From the NCBI GenBank assembly GCA_017620815.1, contig JAGAUI010000009.1, positions 1-61,755 of the forward strand: a stretch of 61,755 nucleotides of DNA. Reading direction: 5' to 3'. Source of the stretch: Flavobacteriales bacterium. GTDB taxonomy: Bacteria > Bacteroidota > Bacteroidia > Flavobacteriales > UBA1820. A program made the position numbers and the translations under genes. Positions 24,973 through 34,711 of the stretch are shown piece by piece (the first letter of the stretch is position 1; every line of letters begins with the position of its first letter). Below the pieces are notes generated by a model. The model had not been told where the DNA came from. It did not search any database and was given only the letters and a program-made list of their open reading frames with translations.

Positions 24973-27561
24973 GTGAGTAAATTGATAAAAAATAACATAG
25001 CAAAGATAAGCATTTCTATCGTTATGATAGGAATAATTATTCTTATGCTTTTTACTTCGTGTGCGGTAAGTAAAAAAGTCCCCGAAGGCGAACACCTAGT
25101 CTCCTCCAATAAAGTCATAGTCAATGACAAGGTAAATATCAATCCTCTCTATGATGAATACATACGTCAGCACCCCAATAAAAAATTTCTAGGATTGGTG
25201 CCGTTTAAGATGAACCTGTATAATTCTGCATCTGAAGACCCGCAACAGGCGTTTGAAAAATGGGAGGAGCGTAATAAAGCGGGAGTGGCAGTCTTGAGAG
25301 CGTTGTTCTCACAGAAAGGTATAGACAGGATAGACTCCACATATGTGGGATACACCGAAGTGCTTAAATCACTAGGCGAAGCACCTGTGTACTATGATGA
25401 ATCTCTTACATCTCGTAGTGAAAAAAACATAGGAGCATATTATTTCCAACGCGGTTACTTCAATGTAGATGTAGCCACATCGGTAAAATATAAAGAGGAC
25501 AAGGCCGATGTTACATATAGTGTAACTACTGGACGTCAGTATGTGATAGATAGTATAAATACCGATATAGAAAGTGCTGCATTACGCCGTCTTTATAACC
25601 GTTCCAAAAGCGAAAGCCTTATTAAGACAGGGGATGCTTATTCTCAAGAAGCATTGGAAGAGGAAGCCGAACGCCTGTCTTTATACTTCAAACAAAATGG
25701 GGTCTATGACTTCCTTACAGACTATATCAAATACTATGTAGATACCAACGGCTATAAAGGTCGTGCACAGGTGCTTATAAGTATAAAAAACCAAGAGCGT
25801 GAAACTCCACAGGGTGTGATGTCTGTACCTTTCCATACGTGGAAGGTAAGTAATATAAATGTCTTTGCAGACTATAAATATGGCTCTACCATGCAGAACA
25901 TAACAGATACTCTGCTCTATAACGGACTTAACATCTATGGGGAAGGCGAGATTAAGTATAAACCTCGTGTGCTTTCAGACGCTATATTTATACGCAAAGG
26001 AGAGATGTTCTCACTTTCAGACTATACAGATACATATAAAAGTCTCCGAGCATTGCGAATGTTCTCATCGGTAAATATAACGATGAGTCCAGACTCACTC
26101 AACCCTTCCGAAGACATAGAGGCCAATATATATCTGGTGCCTATAAAAAAATATTCTGCCAATGCCAGTTTTGAGGTGTCGCGTTCATCGCTGCTAGGTA
26201 TAGGAACTTCGCTTAATCTGCAACTCAATAAGTATAACGCATTCCGCGGAGGAGAGATATGGAGTAATACATTACGTGCGACCATAGGTAGTTATAATGC
26301 TCCCGATGGTACTCGTGATTTCTTCAATGCTTATGAGATAAACCTCACCACATCGCTTATATTCCCACGTTTTATCCTCCCTATAAAAAAAGATGCCATC
26401 CCCAAAAGCTATATGCCAAAAACTACGGCCTCTCTGGGATTTGGGTTACAGAAGAATGTAGGTCTAGATAGAAATTATTTCAATATAGACTGGGAGTATA
26501 GTTGGGAGACTAGCCGGGAGATACAGCACAAGGTGGGGTTGTTAAAGTTTGCATATCTTACCAATACCAATAAACTTAATTATTTCAGTGTCTTTTCATC
26601 AGACAAAAGAGACGAAGCAATAGATGATTATCTCTCTACTCATCCAGAATATAACAACGGCGGTAATGTTTCCAATGAATGGATTTATGATATGGAACAG
26701 ACTATCTATGCCGATAAATCATACGAAGCCTCTTCTCCAGAGAACTACCGCATCATAGCCGATGACCTGTTCCAGTACACTCGTTATACGTCAGATTTTG
26801 TGATACCTGCCATATCATATACTTTTACATATAACACCCAACGCTATGATAAATCACGAGATTTTAATTACCTACAAGCCGAAGTCAAACTAGCAGGTAA
26901 CCTTACTCGTGCCATGGCAGCAGTATTTGATTTTCCTACTACCTCTCTTCCTACAGGAGAGAGTGTATATGAACTGTTTGGTGTGCCATTTGCTCAGTTT
27001 GCAAAGGTAAACGTGAACTATTCTAGGCATCTGCAACTAGGTCAGAACCCTGCTAGTGTGCTGGCATGGAGGGTTTATTTTGGACTTACGCTGCCATATG
27101 GAAACTCAAAGACCCAAATACCATTTTCAGAGATGTATTTCGGCGGTGGAGTGAACTATGAACGCGGATGGTTGGCTTATGACCTAGGGCCCGGAAGTGT
27201 ACAGGGCAAAACCAATTCCTATAACATAGGTAACCTTAAACTAACGGCTTCCCTAGAGTATCGTTTCCCCATATATCGTTCGTTGCACGGGGCAGTATTC
27301 TGTGATATAGGTAACGTGTGGTACACTTCTAGTAAGATGTATAGCGACCCTCGTGGAGTATTTAAGATAGATAGATTTTATAAGGACCTCTCACTTACTA
27401 CTGGGTTAGGTATAAGATATGATTTTACATATTTCATAGGACGTATAGATGTAGGATTTAAGACTATAGACCCTACACTGCCTCGTGCCGATAGATTCTG
27501 TCTGTTCCGCTATGGATTTAGTGGGGCGGCATTGCAGTTTGCACTGGCATATCCATTCTGA
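24973..27561 (+). CDS. tamL: TamL-type outer-membrane assembly lipoprotein (BamA/TamA family)
   Basis: An 862-residue Omp85-family protein. It begins with a GTG and a lipoprotein signal (FTSC, Cys at about 31), the mark of Bacteroidetes TamL as opposed to TamA. POTRA-like repeats fill the N-terminal half (KKVPEGEHLVSSNKVIVND, then ALYNRSKSESLIKTGDAYSQ type segments) and a 16-strand beta-barrel the C-terminal half, with the family's lid-lock-type segments YFGGGVNYERGW and DPTLPRADRF and a final aromatic (AYPF). It probably inserts proteins in the outer membrane. No tamB lies next to it. Confidence 0.9.
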   Translation: MSKLIKNNIAKISISIVMIGIIILMLFTSCAVSKKVPEGEHLVSSNKVIVNDKVNINPLYDEYIRQHPNKKFLGLVPFKMNLYNSASEDPQQAFEKWEERNKAGVAVLRALFSQKGIDRIDSTYVGYTEVLKSLGEAPVYYDESLTSRSEKNIGAYYFQRGYFNVDVATSVKYKEDKADVTYSVTTGRQYVIDSINTDIESAALRRLYNRSKSESLIKTGDAYSQEALEEEAERLSLYFKQNGVYDFLTDYIKYYVDTNGYKGRAQVLISIKNQERETPQGVMSVPFHTWKVSNINVFADYKYGSTMQNITDTLLYNGLNIYGEGEIKYKPRVLSDAIFIRKGEMFSLSDYTDTYKSLRALRMFSSVNITMSPDSLNPSEDIEANIYLVPIKKYSANASFEVSRSSLLGIGTSLNLQLNKYNAFRGGEIWSNTLRATIGSYNAPDGTRDFFNAYEINLTTSLIFPRFILPIKKDAIPKSYMPKTTASLGFGLQKNVGLDRNYFNIDWEYSWETSREIQHKVGLLKFAYLTNTNKLNYFSVFSSDKRDEAIDDYLSTHPEYNNGGNVSNEWIYDMEQTIYADKSYEASSPENYRIIADDLFQYTRYTSDFVIPAISYTFTYNTQRYDKSRDFNYLQAEVKLAGNLTRAMAAVFDFPTTSLPTGESVYELFGVPFAQFAKVNVNYSRHLQLGQNPASVLAWRVYFGLTLPYGNSKTQIPFSEMYFGGGVNYERGWLAYDLGPGSVQGKTNSYNIGNLKLTASLEYRFPIYRSLHGAVFCDIGNVWYTSSKMYSDPRGVFKIDRFYKDLSLTTGLGIRYDFTYFIGRIDVGFKTIDPTLPRADRFCLFRYGFSGAALQFALAYPF

Positions 27562-27581
27562 TAATACACACAATAGAAAAT

Positions 27582-28703
27582 ATGATAACGATAGAAAAAG
27601 TTAAAGACAAAAAATCACTCAAAGCATTTGTTAAATATCCATTTGACTTGTATCGTGGCAGTAAATATTGGGTGCCACCACTAGTTGCGGGAGAGATGAG
27701 GACTTTTGACAAGGAACATAACCCTACTCTGGAATTTTGTGATGTAGAGCTACTCGTTGCCAAAAAAGAAGGTCGTATAGTGGGACGTGTAGCCCTAATA
27801 GTAAACCGCCGTGAAAACGAGATATTGGGTGAGAAAAAGATGAGGTTTGGCTGGTTGGATTTTGATGATGATAAAGAGGTTACAGCTGCTCTTTTTGCCG
27901 AGGCAGAAAAATGGGCTAGAGAGAAGGGTATGGAATATATGGAAGGCCCAGTGGGTTTCTGTAATCTAGATAAAGCAGCTCTTCTTACGTTTGGATTTGA
28001 TGAACTGTCAAACACTACAGCTCTTTATAACTATCCTTATTATGAGTCTCATATGTTGGCTTGTGGTTTTGACCACTGCACACAATGGGTAGAGACAGAA
28101 ATGAAAACGCCAGCAGTGGTGCCAGAAAAAATTAAACGTTTTTCTGTCCTGCTCAAGGAAAAATATATGCTTTCTACTCCAGATTTACGTTCAAAATCTG
28201 CCATAAAGAAATACATACCACAGGTATTTGATATACTTAACCAGACATACAGTGTACTGGAAAACTTTGTGCCACTCACAGAAAAACAACAAGCGTTCTA
28301 TGCGGCACAATTTATGGATGTCATCAATCCCGAATACGTGAGCTGTGTGCTAGATAAGGATGGAAACATGATAGCCTTTGGTGTGGCGATACCATATATG
28401 GCATCGGCATTGCAGAAGGCGGGAGGCAGTCTTTTACCATTTGGCTGGTGGCATCTATTGCGTGCACACAAGCATAATGACCGAGCCGAATTATTGCTCA
28501 TAGGGGTAGTTCCTGCATGGCAACGAAAGGGTGTAACAGCTCTTATATTTGACGAGGTGATGCGTCGTTTTATGAAAAACCACATAGTGTATGTAGAGTC
28601 CAATCCCGAACAGGAAAAAAATGCACAGGTTCGTTCGTTGTGGAAAGAGTATGAAAGCCGTCATCACAAGGCACGTTGGACGTTTATAAAACATATTAAA
28701 TAG
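27582..28703 (+). CDS. Acetyltransferase-like (GNAT-fold) protein
   Basis: A 373-residue cytoplasmic protein of a family I know from Bacteroidetes as conserved hypothetical with GNAT resemblance. It opens MITIEKVKDKKSLKAFVKYP and has YRGSKYWVPPL, a GRIVGRVALIVN strand and, near residue 305, AELLLIGVVPAWQRKGVTAL, which fits the acetyl-CoA-binding V-x-x-x-x-Q/R-x-x-G/A motif. Substrate unknown. It lies 20 bp after tamL and 7 bp before rsmG, so the three may share a transcript. Confidence 0.8.
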   Translation: MITIEKVKDKKSLKAFVKYPFDLYRGSKYWVPPLVAGEMRTFDKEHNPTLEFCDVELLVAKKEGRIVGRVALIVNRRENEILGEKKMRFGWLDFDDDKEVTAALFAEAEKWAREKGMEYMEGPVGFCNLDKAALLTFGFDELSNTTALYNYPYYESHMLACGFDHCTQWVETEMKTPAVVPEKIKRFSVLLKEKYMLSTPDLRSKSAIKKYIPQVFDILNQTYSVLENFVPLTEKQQAFYAAQFMDVINPEYVSCVLDKDGNMIAFGVAIPYMASALQKAGGSLLPFGWWHLLRAHKHNDRAELLLIGVVPAWQRKGVTALIFDEVMRRFMKNHIVYVESNPEQEKNAQVRSLWKEYESRHHKARWTFIKHIK

Positions 28704-28710
28704 TAATCAG

Positions 28711-29331
28711 ATGGAGGTCCTGCTCAAGTATTTTCCATATCTGTCTCCCGAAAAAATAGAACGTTACAGACGTATGGGAGAGCTATATGCACACTGGAAT
28801 GCGATAATAAATGTCATTTCCCGTAAGGATATGGAGCATTTTTACACTCGTCATGTGCTGCATAGTCTAGCCATAGCACGTGTGATGCAGTTTGCAGCGG
28901 GCAGTCGTGTGATGGATGTGGGAACTGGAGGGGGGTTCCCGGGTATCCCACTAGCGGTGATGTTCCCCGATGTAGAGTTCACTCTGGTGGATAGCATAGG
29001 CAAAAAGACCAAAGTAGCTAGTGCTGTAGCCGGTGAATTGGGACTTGAAAATGTGAGAGTGATAAATAGTAGGGTGGAGGCGATAGATGAAAAATTTGAT
29101 TTTGTAGTATCTAGAGCCGTTACTACTATGGAGAATTTTGTGCCATGGGTAAAAGGCAAATTCCTTCACTCAAACCGCAACTCAATGCCCAATGGAATAC
29201 TATATCTCAAGGGTGGAGACCTAAGTGATGAACTTAAAAAATTCCCACAAAGTGAGATATATGACATATCTCGTGATTTTTGTGAAGATTTTTTTGAAAC
29301 AAAGCGTGTAGTTTATCTTCCTATTGATTAA
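28711..29331 (+). CDS. rsmG: 16S rRNA (guanine-527-N7)-methyltransferase RsmG
   Basis: SAM-dependent methyltransferase (206 residues) acting on G527 of 16S rRNA. Characteristic segments are YAHWNAIINVISRKD, the SAM-binding RVMDVGTGGGFPGIPLAVMF, LVDSIGKKTKVA and VVSRAVTTMENFVPW. It follows the acetyltransferase-like gene by 7 bp. Its stop codon overlaps the -7 box proposed for pgk. Confidence 0.95.
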   Translation: MEVLLKYFPYLSPEKIERYRRMGELYAHWNAIINVISRKDMEHFYTRHVLHSLAIARVMQFAAGSRVMDVGTGGGFPGIPLAVMFPDVEFTLVDSIGKKTKVASAVAGELGLENVRVINSRVEAIDEKFDFVVSRAVTTMENFVPWVKGKFLHSNRNSMPNGILYLKGGDLSDELKKFPQSEIYDISRDFCEDFFETKRVVYLPID

Positions 29332-29336
29332 CTTTG
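29329..29336 (+). promoter_or_regulatory. Promoter -7 box for pgk
   Basis: TAACTTTG; its TAA is the rsmG stop codon. The leader to the ATG at 29400 is about 58 nt. Confidence 0.6.
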
Positions 29337-29399
29337 CAAGCATCACAGGAAGTGATTATTTTTACAAACTGAATATAAGAAACAACAAAACAATAAGAT

Positions 29400-30590
29400 A
29401 TGAAAACAATCAACGATTTTAATTTTGCTGGTAAGAAAGCAATAGCTCGTGTGGACTTTAACGTTCCATATGATGAAAACTTCACTATCACAGACGATAC
29501 ACGTATTCAGGCTGTGGTTCCTACTGTTAAAAAGATATTGGCAGATGGAGGTAGTGTTATCCTTATGTCTCACCTAGGTCGTCCAAAAGGTCAGGTTACA
29601 GACAAATACTCTCTATCCCATATAGTGGACCACGTTTCCAAAGTCCTAGGTGTTCCTGTAAAATTTGCTTCGGACTGTGTAGGTGCTCCAGCCCAAGAAG
29701 CTGCTGCTGCTCTTAAACCAGGAGAAGTACTACTACTAGAAAACCTACGTTTCCACCCAGAAGAAGAAAAAGGAGATGAGGAATTTGCCAAGGAGTTAGC
29801 ATCACTTGCCGATATTTATGTAAATGACGCTTTTGGTACTGCTCACCGTGCTCATGCTTCTACTGCTATCATAGCCAAATATATGGGTGAAAACAAATGC
29901 TTCGGCTTGCTAATGGCTAAAGAAGTAGAGTCTATCAAAAAAGTACTAGAAACAGGTGAACACCCAGTGTGTGCTATACTAGGTGGTTCAAAAGTGTCTT
30001 CCAAACTTCCTATCATCTACAAGATGCTAGAGTCTGTAGATAATCTTATCATAGGCGGTGGTATGGCATATACTTTCATCAAAGCCCTAGGCGGTAACAT
30101 AGGTAATTCTCTACAAGAACCAGACTATATGCAGATATCTCTTGAGATACTTGAAAAAGCCAAAGAACGTGGCGTTAAAGTATATATCACAAAAGATGCT
30201 GTTACTACTCAGGAGTTCTCTGACACATGTCCTACACGCGTATTTGACGCAGACAAGATAGAAGACGGTTGGGGTGCTATGGACATTGCCGAAAAGACTA
30301 TGAAGTACTTTGGCGATGTGATTAAAGAATCCAAGACTATACTTTGGAATGGTCCTATGGGTGTATTTGAAATGGATAAATATGCCGTGGGTACTATCGC
30401 TATGGCCAAAGCTATAGAAGAAGCTACTGCCGCAGGTGCTTTCTCACTAGTAGGTGGTGGTGATAGCGTAGCAGCCGTTAAGAAATTTGGTTATGAAGAT
30501 AAAGTATCATACGTTTCTACCGGTGGTGGTGCTATGCTTGAATCTCTAGAAGGTAAAATCCTTCCAGGTATTGCAGCTATAGGAGAATAA
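29400..30590 (+). CDS. pgk: Phosphoglycerate kinase
   Basis: Glycolytic enzyme transferring phosphate between 1,3-bisphosphoglycerate and ADP. Complete at 396 residues: RVDFNVPYD at the N-terminus, [43 protein letters not shown] and the C-terminal nucleotide-binding [13 protein letters not shown] with STGGGAMLE. It is a single transcription unit with strong synonymous-codon regularity typical of a highly expressed gene. Confidence 0.98.
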   Translation: MKTINDFNFAGKKAIARVDFNVPYDENFTITDDTRIQAVVPTVKKILADGGSVILMSHLGRPKGQVTDKYSLSHIVDHVSKVLGVPVKFASDCVGAPAQEAAAALKPGEVLLLENLRFHPEEEKGDEEFAKELASLADIYVNDAFGTAHRAHASTAIIAKYMGENKCFGLLMAKEVESIKKVLETGEHPVCAILGGSKVSSKLPIIYKMLESVDNLIIGGGMAYTFIKALGGNIGNSLQEPDYMQISLEILEKAKERGVKVYITKDAVTTQEFSDTCPTRVFDADKIEDGWGAMDIAEKTMKYFGDVIKESKTILWNGPMGVFEMDKYAVGTIAMAKAIEEATAAGAFSLVGGGDSVAAVKKFGYEDKVSYVSTGGGAMLESLEGKILPGIAAIGE

Positions 30591-30611
30591 TCTCTTTAAG
30601 ATACATTTGTG

Positions 30612-30648
30612 AAAAAAAAGCGGTGCGTGAAACGCACCGCTTTTTTTA
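30612..30648. terminator. Bidirectional terminator (pgk / 30649 gene)
   Basis: AAAAAAAAGCGGTGCGT, loop GAA, ACGCACCGCTTTTTTT: a 16-bp or longer stem between convergent genes, abutting the stop codon of the minus-strand gene. Confidence 0.9.
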
Positions 30649-31332
30649 TCATAAGAAATTATATCCAAATGTGAAGTTGTTTATGTGTGTACGTTCTATG
30701 TTTTTGAAGTCTTGTGCTACCTCATGTGAGAGGGCTAGGTAAATGTGTGAGGATAGGGTTATGTTCAGTTTGAGTTTGAGTTTATATTTCTCTATGGAAT
30801 TGTCTTGTATGTTGTGTGGGAAGGTACATTGGGCACTTATACTCATCACGTCCTTGATGGCTTCTACTTTTACACCGGCCATGTAGTTAAAGTGAGGGTC
30901 GGTAAGGTGGTCGTGGTATGACATACGGCGGGAAGAGGAGAACTTAAATTCACCATAGACGGTAAATCTTTTATATGTGTATTTGGGATTGGCAGAAAGG
31001 TATGCACATAGTATGGTCTCACCTCCGCGGGTGAAATCCACTTCGGCATCGGCAGAAAACGACATAAAACTCCATGGAGAATAGGTATAACATAATTCTA
31101 CTTCGTTACCTGTGTAAGAACTTATGTTGTCGCTCTTGCGGTGGTCGCTGAATACAGAACGTATAGATGGAGATAGGCTGTGCTTGCCATTTTTTCCTAG
31201 TGGGATATTGAATTCTGCACCCAATTTATTTTCAATGGATTTTGAACGGGTGTCTGAACTGTTCTGGGCATATATAGTTCCCCAGCCTATTATTATAAAG
31301 GTGATAGATAGTAATAATGATTGTAGTTTCAT
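30649..31332 (-). CDS. Predicted outer-membrane beta-barrel protein (DUF2490-like)
   Basis: A 227-residue exported protein (signal MKLQSLLLSITFIIIGWGTI, ending YAQ). The mature part consists of alternating amphipathic strands, and the protein ends in aromatic-rich strands (NNFTFGYNFL), as expected for an outer-membrane barrel with terminal aromatic. Its order of strands resembles the DUF2490 family, but I cannot confirm that. I place the start at 31332; the ATG at 31383 lies upstream of the -7 box at 31359-31366. Single gene, function unknown. Confidence 0.75.
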   Translation of the reverse strand: MKLQSLLLSITFIIIGWGTIYAQNSSDTRSKSIENKLGAEFNIPLGKNGKHSLSPSIRSVFSDHRKSDNISSYTGNEVELCYTYSPWSFMSFSADAEVDFTRGGETILCAYLSANPKYTYKRFTVYGEFKFSSSRRMSYHDHLTDPHFNYMAGVKVEAIKDVMSISAQCTFPHNIQDNSIEKYKLKLKLNITLSSHIYLALSHEVAQDFKNIERTHINNFTFGYNFL

Positions 31333-31358
31333 AAAGGGAAAAAAGATTTTGTGAAATA

Positions 31359-31366
31359 CAAATATA
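31359..31366 (-). promoter_or_regulatory. Promoter -7 box for the beta-barrel gene
   Basis: TATATTTG on the minus strand, 26 bp before the ATG at 31332. Confidence 0.6.
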
Positions 31367-31491
31367 GTTTTTTGTAAAAACAAATGTGCAGTTTTTGTGA
31401 AAAAATCATCACTTTCAAATAATTGTCAAAAGAAGTGTGGGTATAATAGTTTAATTTGTAAATTAGCAAAATGATATAATATGATGTGCTT

Positions 31492-32328
31492 ATGAAAAGA
31501 TATGTGTGGGCAATAGTGATAATAGTGGCTCTTGTAGCCATCTATGAGGTATTACAGAAGTGGAATGCCCTGCCATGCCGCTACCAATACATAGAATATA
31601 AACGTGCATATACTCCACAAAATGATACCACTACATACGGTACATATGTGGTGAGTTATCCTGTTTTTTCTCGCCGTATAATGACAGATGAAGCCGTAGA
31701 ATGTATAAATAGTATGGTGGAAAAAATCGCTGTACAGGATAGTGTGGATATGGATAGATTATCGGGGGAGTTTATAGATGCGTGCAAGGAATATATAGAC
31801 TATAAAAAGAGTGATGTGGCTAGGTATTATGATGACGAGGAGGCTGTAATCCCTAGTTGGTATTATGATAGTCAAACGTATGTCCTTATAAATGGTAGCA
31901 AACTCATAGTTACAGAAACAGAGATAGATTCTTACCAAGGAGGAGCTCATAGCAACTATGGTTCATATTTTGCCAACTATGACGTTAAAACAGGTAAAAT
32001 GCTATCTATAGATGACGTCTTTACCGATGTCATGGCTGTAAGTGAGGCTATCACCAGATACTTTATAGAACAATATGCTCTAGATGATAGCACGTCTCTT
32101 TCTCAACAGGGATTTTATGTAGAAAAACATCAACTGCCTATCACCTCCAATTTTGCCCTGCTGCCAGAAGGTGTACTTTTTGCATATAATATATATGAGA
32201 TAGCTCCTTATGCGTTTGGAAAGAGTGAGGTAACGGTTCCGTATTCGGCGTTAAGAGCTGTGATGAAATATCGTCCAGACTTCCGTAAAGCCGACGTTAT
32301 ACGTCAAGAAATAATATCTGAATGGTAG
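31492..32328 (+). CDS. Membrane-anchored RsiV/DUF3298-like protein
   Basis: A 278-residue protein with one N-terminal transmembrane anchor (VWAIVIIVALVAIYEVLQ) and a periplasmic part resembling the DUF4163 plus DUF3298 arrangement known from the anti-sigma factor RsiV and lysozyme-binding relatives. The diagnostic stretch is EIDSYQGGAHSNYGSYFANY, followed by VKTGKMLSIDDVF and FALLPEGVLFAYNIYEIAPY. There is no adjacent sigma factor, so an anti-sigma role is not implied. I use the ATG at 31492 rather than the GTG two codons earlier. First gene of a tightly packed four-gene unit ending in pyrD. Confidence 0.8.
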   Translation: MKRYVWAIVIIVALVAIYEVLQKWNALPCRYQYIEYKRAYTPQNDTTTYGTYVVSYPVFSRRIMTDEAVECINSMVEKIAVQDSVDMDRLSGEFIDACKEYIDYKKSDVARYYDDEEAVIPSWYYDSQTYVLINGSKLIVTETEIDSYQGGAHSNYGSYFANYDVKTGKMLSIDDVFTDVMAVSEAITRYFIEQYALDDSTSLSQQGFYVEKHQLPITSNFALLPEGVLFAYNIYEIAPYAFGKSEVTVPYSALRAVMKYRPDFRKADVIRQEIISEW

Positions 32329-32332
32329 AAAT

Positions 32333-33064
32333 ATGAGCTCTAGAATAAGTATATGTATATTTGCCCTGTGTGTGATGATAGTATCATCTTGTGAGAGTAT
32401 CACTAGGTATGATATGATGCACTATGATGGGAAAAAGACAGATATGACGGGAGAGATGTTGCTCGCATCTTTGCAGGTGGATTATGCGGTATTCCCTCAT
32501 ATGAAGACGCTAAATGATAGCATATTGTCATATGTGATGATGGGTAGGGATAGAGGCGAAGACCTGCTAGAGGATTTATATAAAGGCTATATGGCGACTA
32601 TGGAATATCACAAGGAAGAACATTCGCATGATGATGCCCATATGGAAGAAGAGGAAGAATCGGTAGAGTCATCATGGTATTATACCGCTACATCAAATGT
32701 CTGCTACAGCGATGATAAGTATATATCCATAGATATGTCCCGCCGTACAAATGCTTATGAAGATGTCCTAGAGGAAAAAAGATATGTTACTTGGAATGTG
32801 AAAGAGGATAAAAAAGCTGGTGCTGAAGATGTGTTTAATGACATAGAAGCATTAAGAAATATGATATCTATGCTGTATATGGAAGATGGGGATATATTGT
32901 CTAGTTATGATAGTGTAAACCTTTTCCCTATCACCGATGAGTTTATAATAGATGACAGTGGTGTTACTTTCCTCTATAAAGGGGAAGAACTAGATTTATA
33001 TGATGGTGGATATAAAGAGGTTTTTGTACCTTTGCATTATATAGAAGAGTTATATAAAAAATAA
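32333..33064 (+). CDS. Lipoprotein, diverged DUF3298-like
   Basis: A 243-residue lipoprotein (lipobox IVSSC, Cys at about 20). The organisation parallels the gene before it: a helical segment, SWYYTATSNVCYSDDKYISI matching the SWYYDSQTYVLINGSKLIVT segment of the neighbour, an ending with FIIDDSGVTFLYKGEELDLY, and PLHYIEELYK. The GGAHSN signature is missing. A His/Asp/Glu-rich patch (HKEEHSHDDAHMEEEEES, about residues 96-113) could bind metal. It starts 4 bp after its neighbour, so it looks like a tandem duplicate that has drifted. Confidence 0.65.
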   Translation: MSSRISICIFALCVMIVSSCESITRYDMMHYDGKKTDMTGEMLLASLQVDYAVFPHMKTLNDSILSYVMMGRDRGEDLLEDLYKGYMATMEYHKEEHSHDDAHMEEEEESVESSWYYTATSNVCYSDDKYISIDMSRRTNAYEDVLEEKRYVTWNVKEDKKAGAEDVFNDIEALRNMISMLYMEDGDILSSYDSVNLFPITDEFIIDDSGVTFLYKGEELDLYDGGYKEVFVPLHYIEELYKK

Positions 33065-33068
33065 TGAT

Positions 33069-33602
33069 ATGGACGCGGTAGATGCTGTAATAGGATTCTG
33101 TGAGAGTGGGCAATATAGCGGTCTGAGCTCTGGGTGTGGGTATGATGATGTATGCCGAGCATTGGGCGAAGCCGATAATGTGTCCAGTAGAAAATCCAGT
33201 CAGATGATGTCTTACCCGTGGGGCGAAGTTCTTATAGAGAACCATAGTTTACGTCAGATGACATTTGATGGGTTGAGCATAGAAGAGAAGAGTCGTCTAT
33301 ATGATTATATAAAAGGAAAGACAACGGTAGAGATAGAGCGTATAGAAGGCTATGGCCGTTATTATAGACTGGAAGAGGTACACGCTGGTATAGAAAGTGT
33401 GGTGTGTCTTTCTTCCGATGTTGATTCTATGCCATGTGCTGTGGCTATACTCTTTCCTCTTTCTGTGATGGAAAGCCTTACTCTTTCTCTTTCCAAAGAT
33501 ATGATGGATGCATTGAGAAATATGTCGTCTGCCAATCGTATAAGCATACAGGAAATATGCTCCAACATTATAGAAGAACATATAAAAAAACATAAAAAAT
33601 GA
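33069..33602 (+). CDS. Small cytoplasmic protein, unknown function
   Basis: A 177-residue protein with no signal peptide. The N-terminal 75 residues ([40 protein letters not shown]) have the look of small immunity-type or antitoxin-associated domains that compute as mixed alpha/beta, but I do not recognise a family. The last 40 residues ([20 protein letters not shown] followed by [16 protein letters not shown]) resemble a ribbon-helix-helix segment. It starts 4 bp after the preceding gene and overlaps pyrD by 4 bp, so it is translationally coupled. Confidence 0.6.
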   Translation: MDAVDAVIGFCESGQYSGLSSGCGYDDVCRALGEADNVSSRKSSQMMSYPWGEVLIENHSLRQMTFDGLSIEEKSRLYDYIKGKTTVEIERIEGYGRYYRLEEVHAGIESVVCLSSDVDSMPCAVAILFPLSVMESLTLSLSKDMMDALRNMSSANRISIQEICSNIIEEHIKKHKK

Positions 33603-34645
33603 ATTTATATAAGATATTTGCTCGTCCTATCCTATTCCGTCACCAAGCCGAGACAGCTCACTCTCTTACGTTTAAGGGGCTTAAAATCCTTCAAAAGATA
33701 CCATTTGCACTATCTATCATGCGTAGTATGTATGCTCGTCATGATAAACGTCTGGAACGAGAGGTTTTTGGTATAAAGTTCCCTTCGCCAGTGGGTCTGG
33801 CGGCAGGACTAGATAAAGATGCCGAATTGTATGATGTTCTTTATAGTATGGGATTTGCGTTTGTAGAGATAGGTACTATCACGCCAAAGGCTCAACCGGG
33901 GAATCCTGCTCCACGACTCTTCCGTCTTATAAGCGATAAGGCTATCATTAACCGTATGGGATTTAATAACAGCGGAGTAGAGGCAGCGGTAGAGAGATTG
34001 CGTCGCCGTAAAACACCAGTTGTCATAGGAGGTAACATAGGAAAAAACAAGGTTACTCCCAACGAAGAAGCCGTATCAGATTATCTCAAATGCTTTGATG
34101 CACTATATCCTTATGTGGATTATTTTGCGGTGAATGTCTCTTCTCCCAATACTCCAAACTTGCGAGCATTACAGGAAAAAGAACCTCTTAAAGCTCTCCT
34201 AGCCTCTCTTATGAAACGCAATGGAGAGAAACCCTCACCCAAACCTATCCTGCTTAAAATAGCACCAGACCTTACATGTGAACAGCTAGATGATATAATA
34301 GAGATAGTAGATGAGGTAGGAGTATCTGGTGTTATAGCTACCAATACTACGATAGGTCGTGACCTACTATTTAATACACCTGCATCACGAGTAGAGGAGA
34401 TAGGGGCAGGAGGACTTTCAGGGCAGCCACTTACAGAAAAAAGCACAGAAATCATACGCTATCTACATACCCGTAGCGGAGGTAGTTTTCCTATCATAGG
34501 CGTGGGTGGTATCATGACAGCCGATGATGCGATAGAAAAGATAAAGGCAGGTGCATCGTTGGTGCAGCTTTATACGGGCTTTGTATATGAAGGGCCAACT
34601 CTTATTAAGAGTATAGAAAAAGCAATTATAGAAGAAGGACTGTAA
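33599..34645 (+). CDS. pyrD: Dihydroorotate dehydrogenase (quinone), class 2
   Basis: FMN enzyme of pyrimidine synthesis, membrane-associated and quinone-dependent. The N-terminal amphipathic extension ([20 protein letters not shown]) and the catalytic Ser in NVSSPNT identify class 2. [31 protein letters not shown] and [11 protein letters not shown] complete the barrel. Its 348 residues match the class. Its start overlaps the previous gene by 4 bp, an uncommon partnership for pyrD. Confidence 0.95.
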   Translation: MNLYKIFARPILFRHQAETAHSLTFKGLKILQKIPFALSIMRSMYARHDKRLEREVFGIKFPSPVGLAAGLDKDAELYDVLYSMGFAFVEIGTITPKAQPGNPAPRLFRLISDKAIINRMGFNNSGVEAAVERLRRRKTPVVIGGNIGKNKVTPNEEAVSDYLKCFDALYPYVDYFAVNVSSPNTPNLRALQEKEPLKALLASLMKRNGEKPSPKPILLKIAPDLTCEQLDDIIEIVDEVGVSGVIATNTTIGRDLLFNTPASRVEEIGAGGLSGQPLTEKSTEIIRYLHTRSGGSFPIIGVGGIMTADDAIEKIKAGASLVQLYTGFVYEGPTLIKSIEKAIIEEGL

Positions 34646-34650
34646 ACGAT

Positions 34651-34703
34651 GATGACGATAAAAAAAGCGAGCCGCATAGCGGCTCGCTTTTTTTATCGTC
34701 ATC
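34651..34703. terminator. Bidirectional terminator (pyrD / serS), 25-bp stem
   Basis: Left arm 34651-34675 and right arm 34679-34703 are perfect complements over 25 bp, with an ATA triloop. The core is AAAAAAAGCGAGCCGC and its complement, extended by GATGACGAT on the outside. Confidence 0.92.
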
Positions 34704-34711
34704 GACAATTC

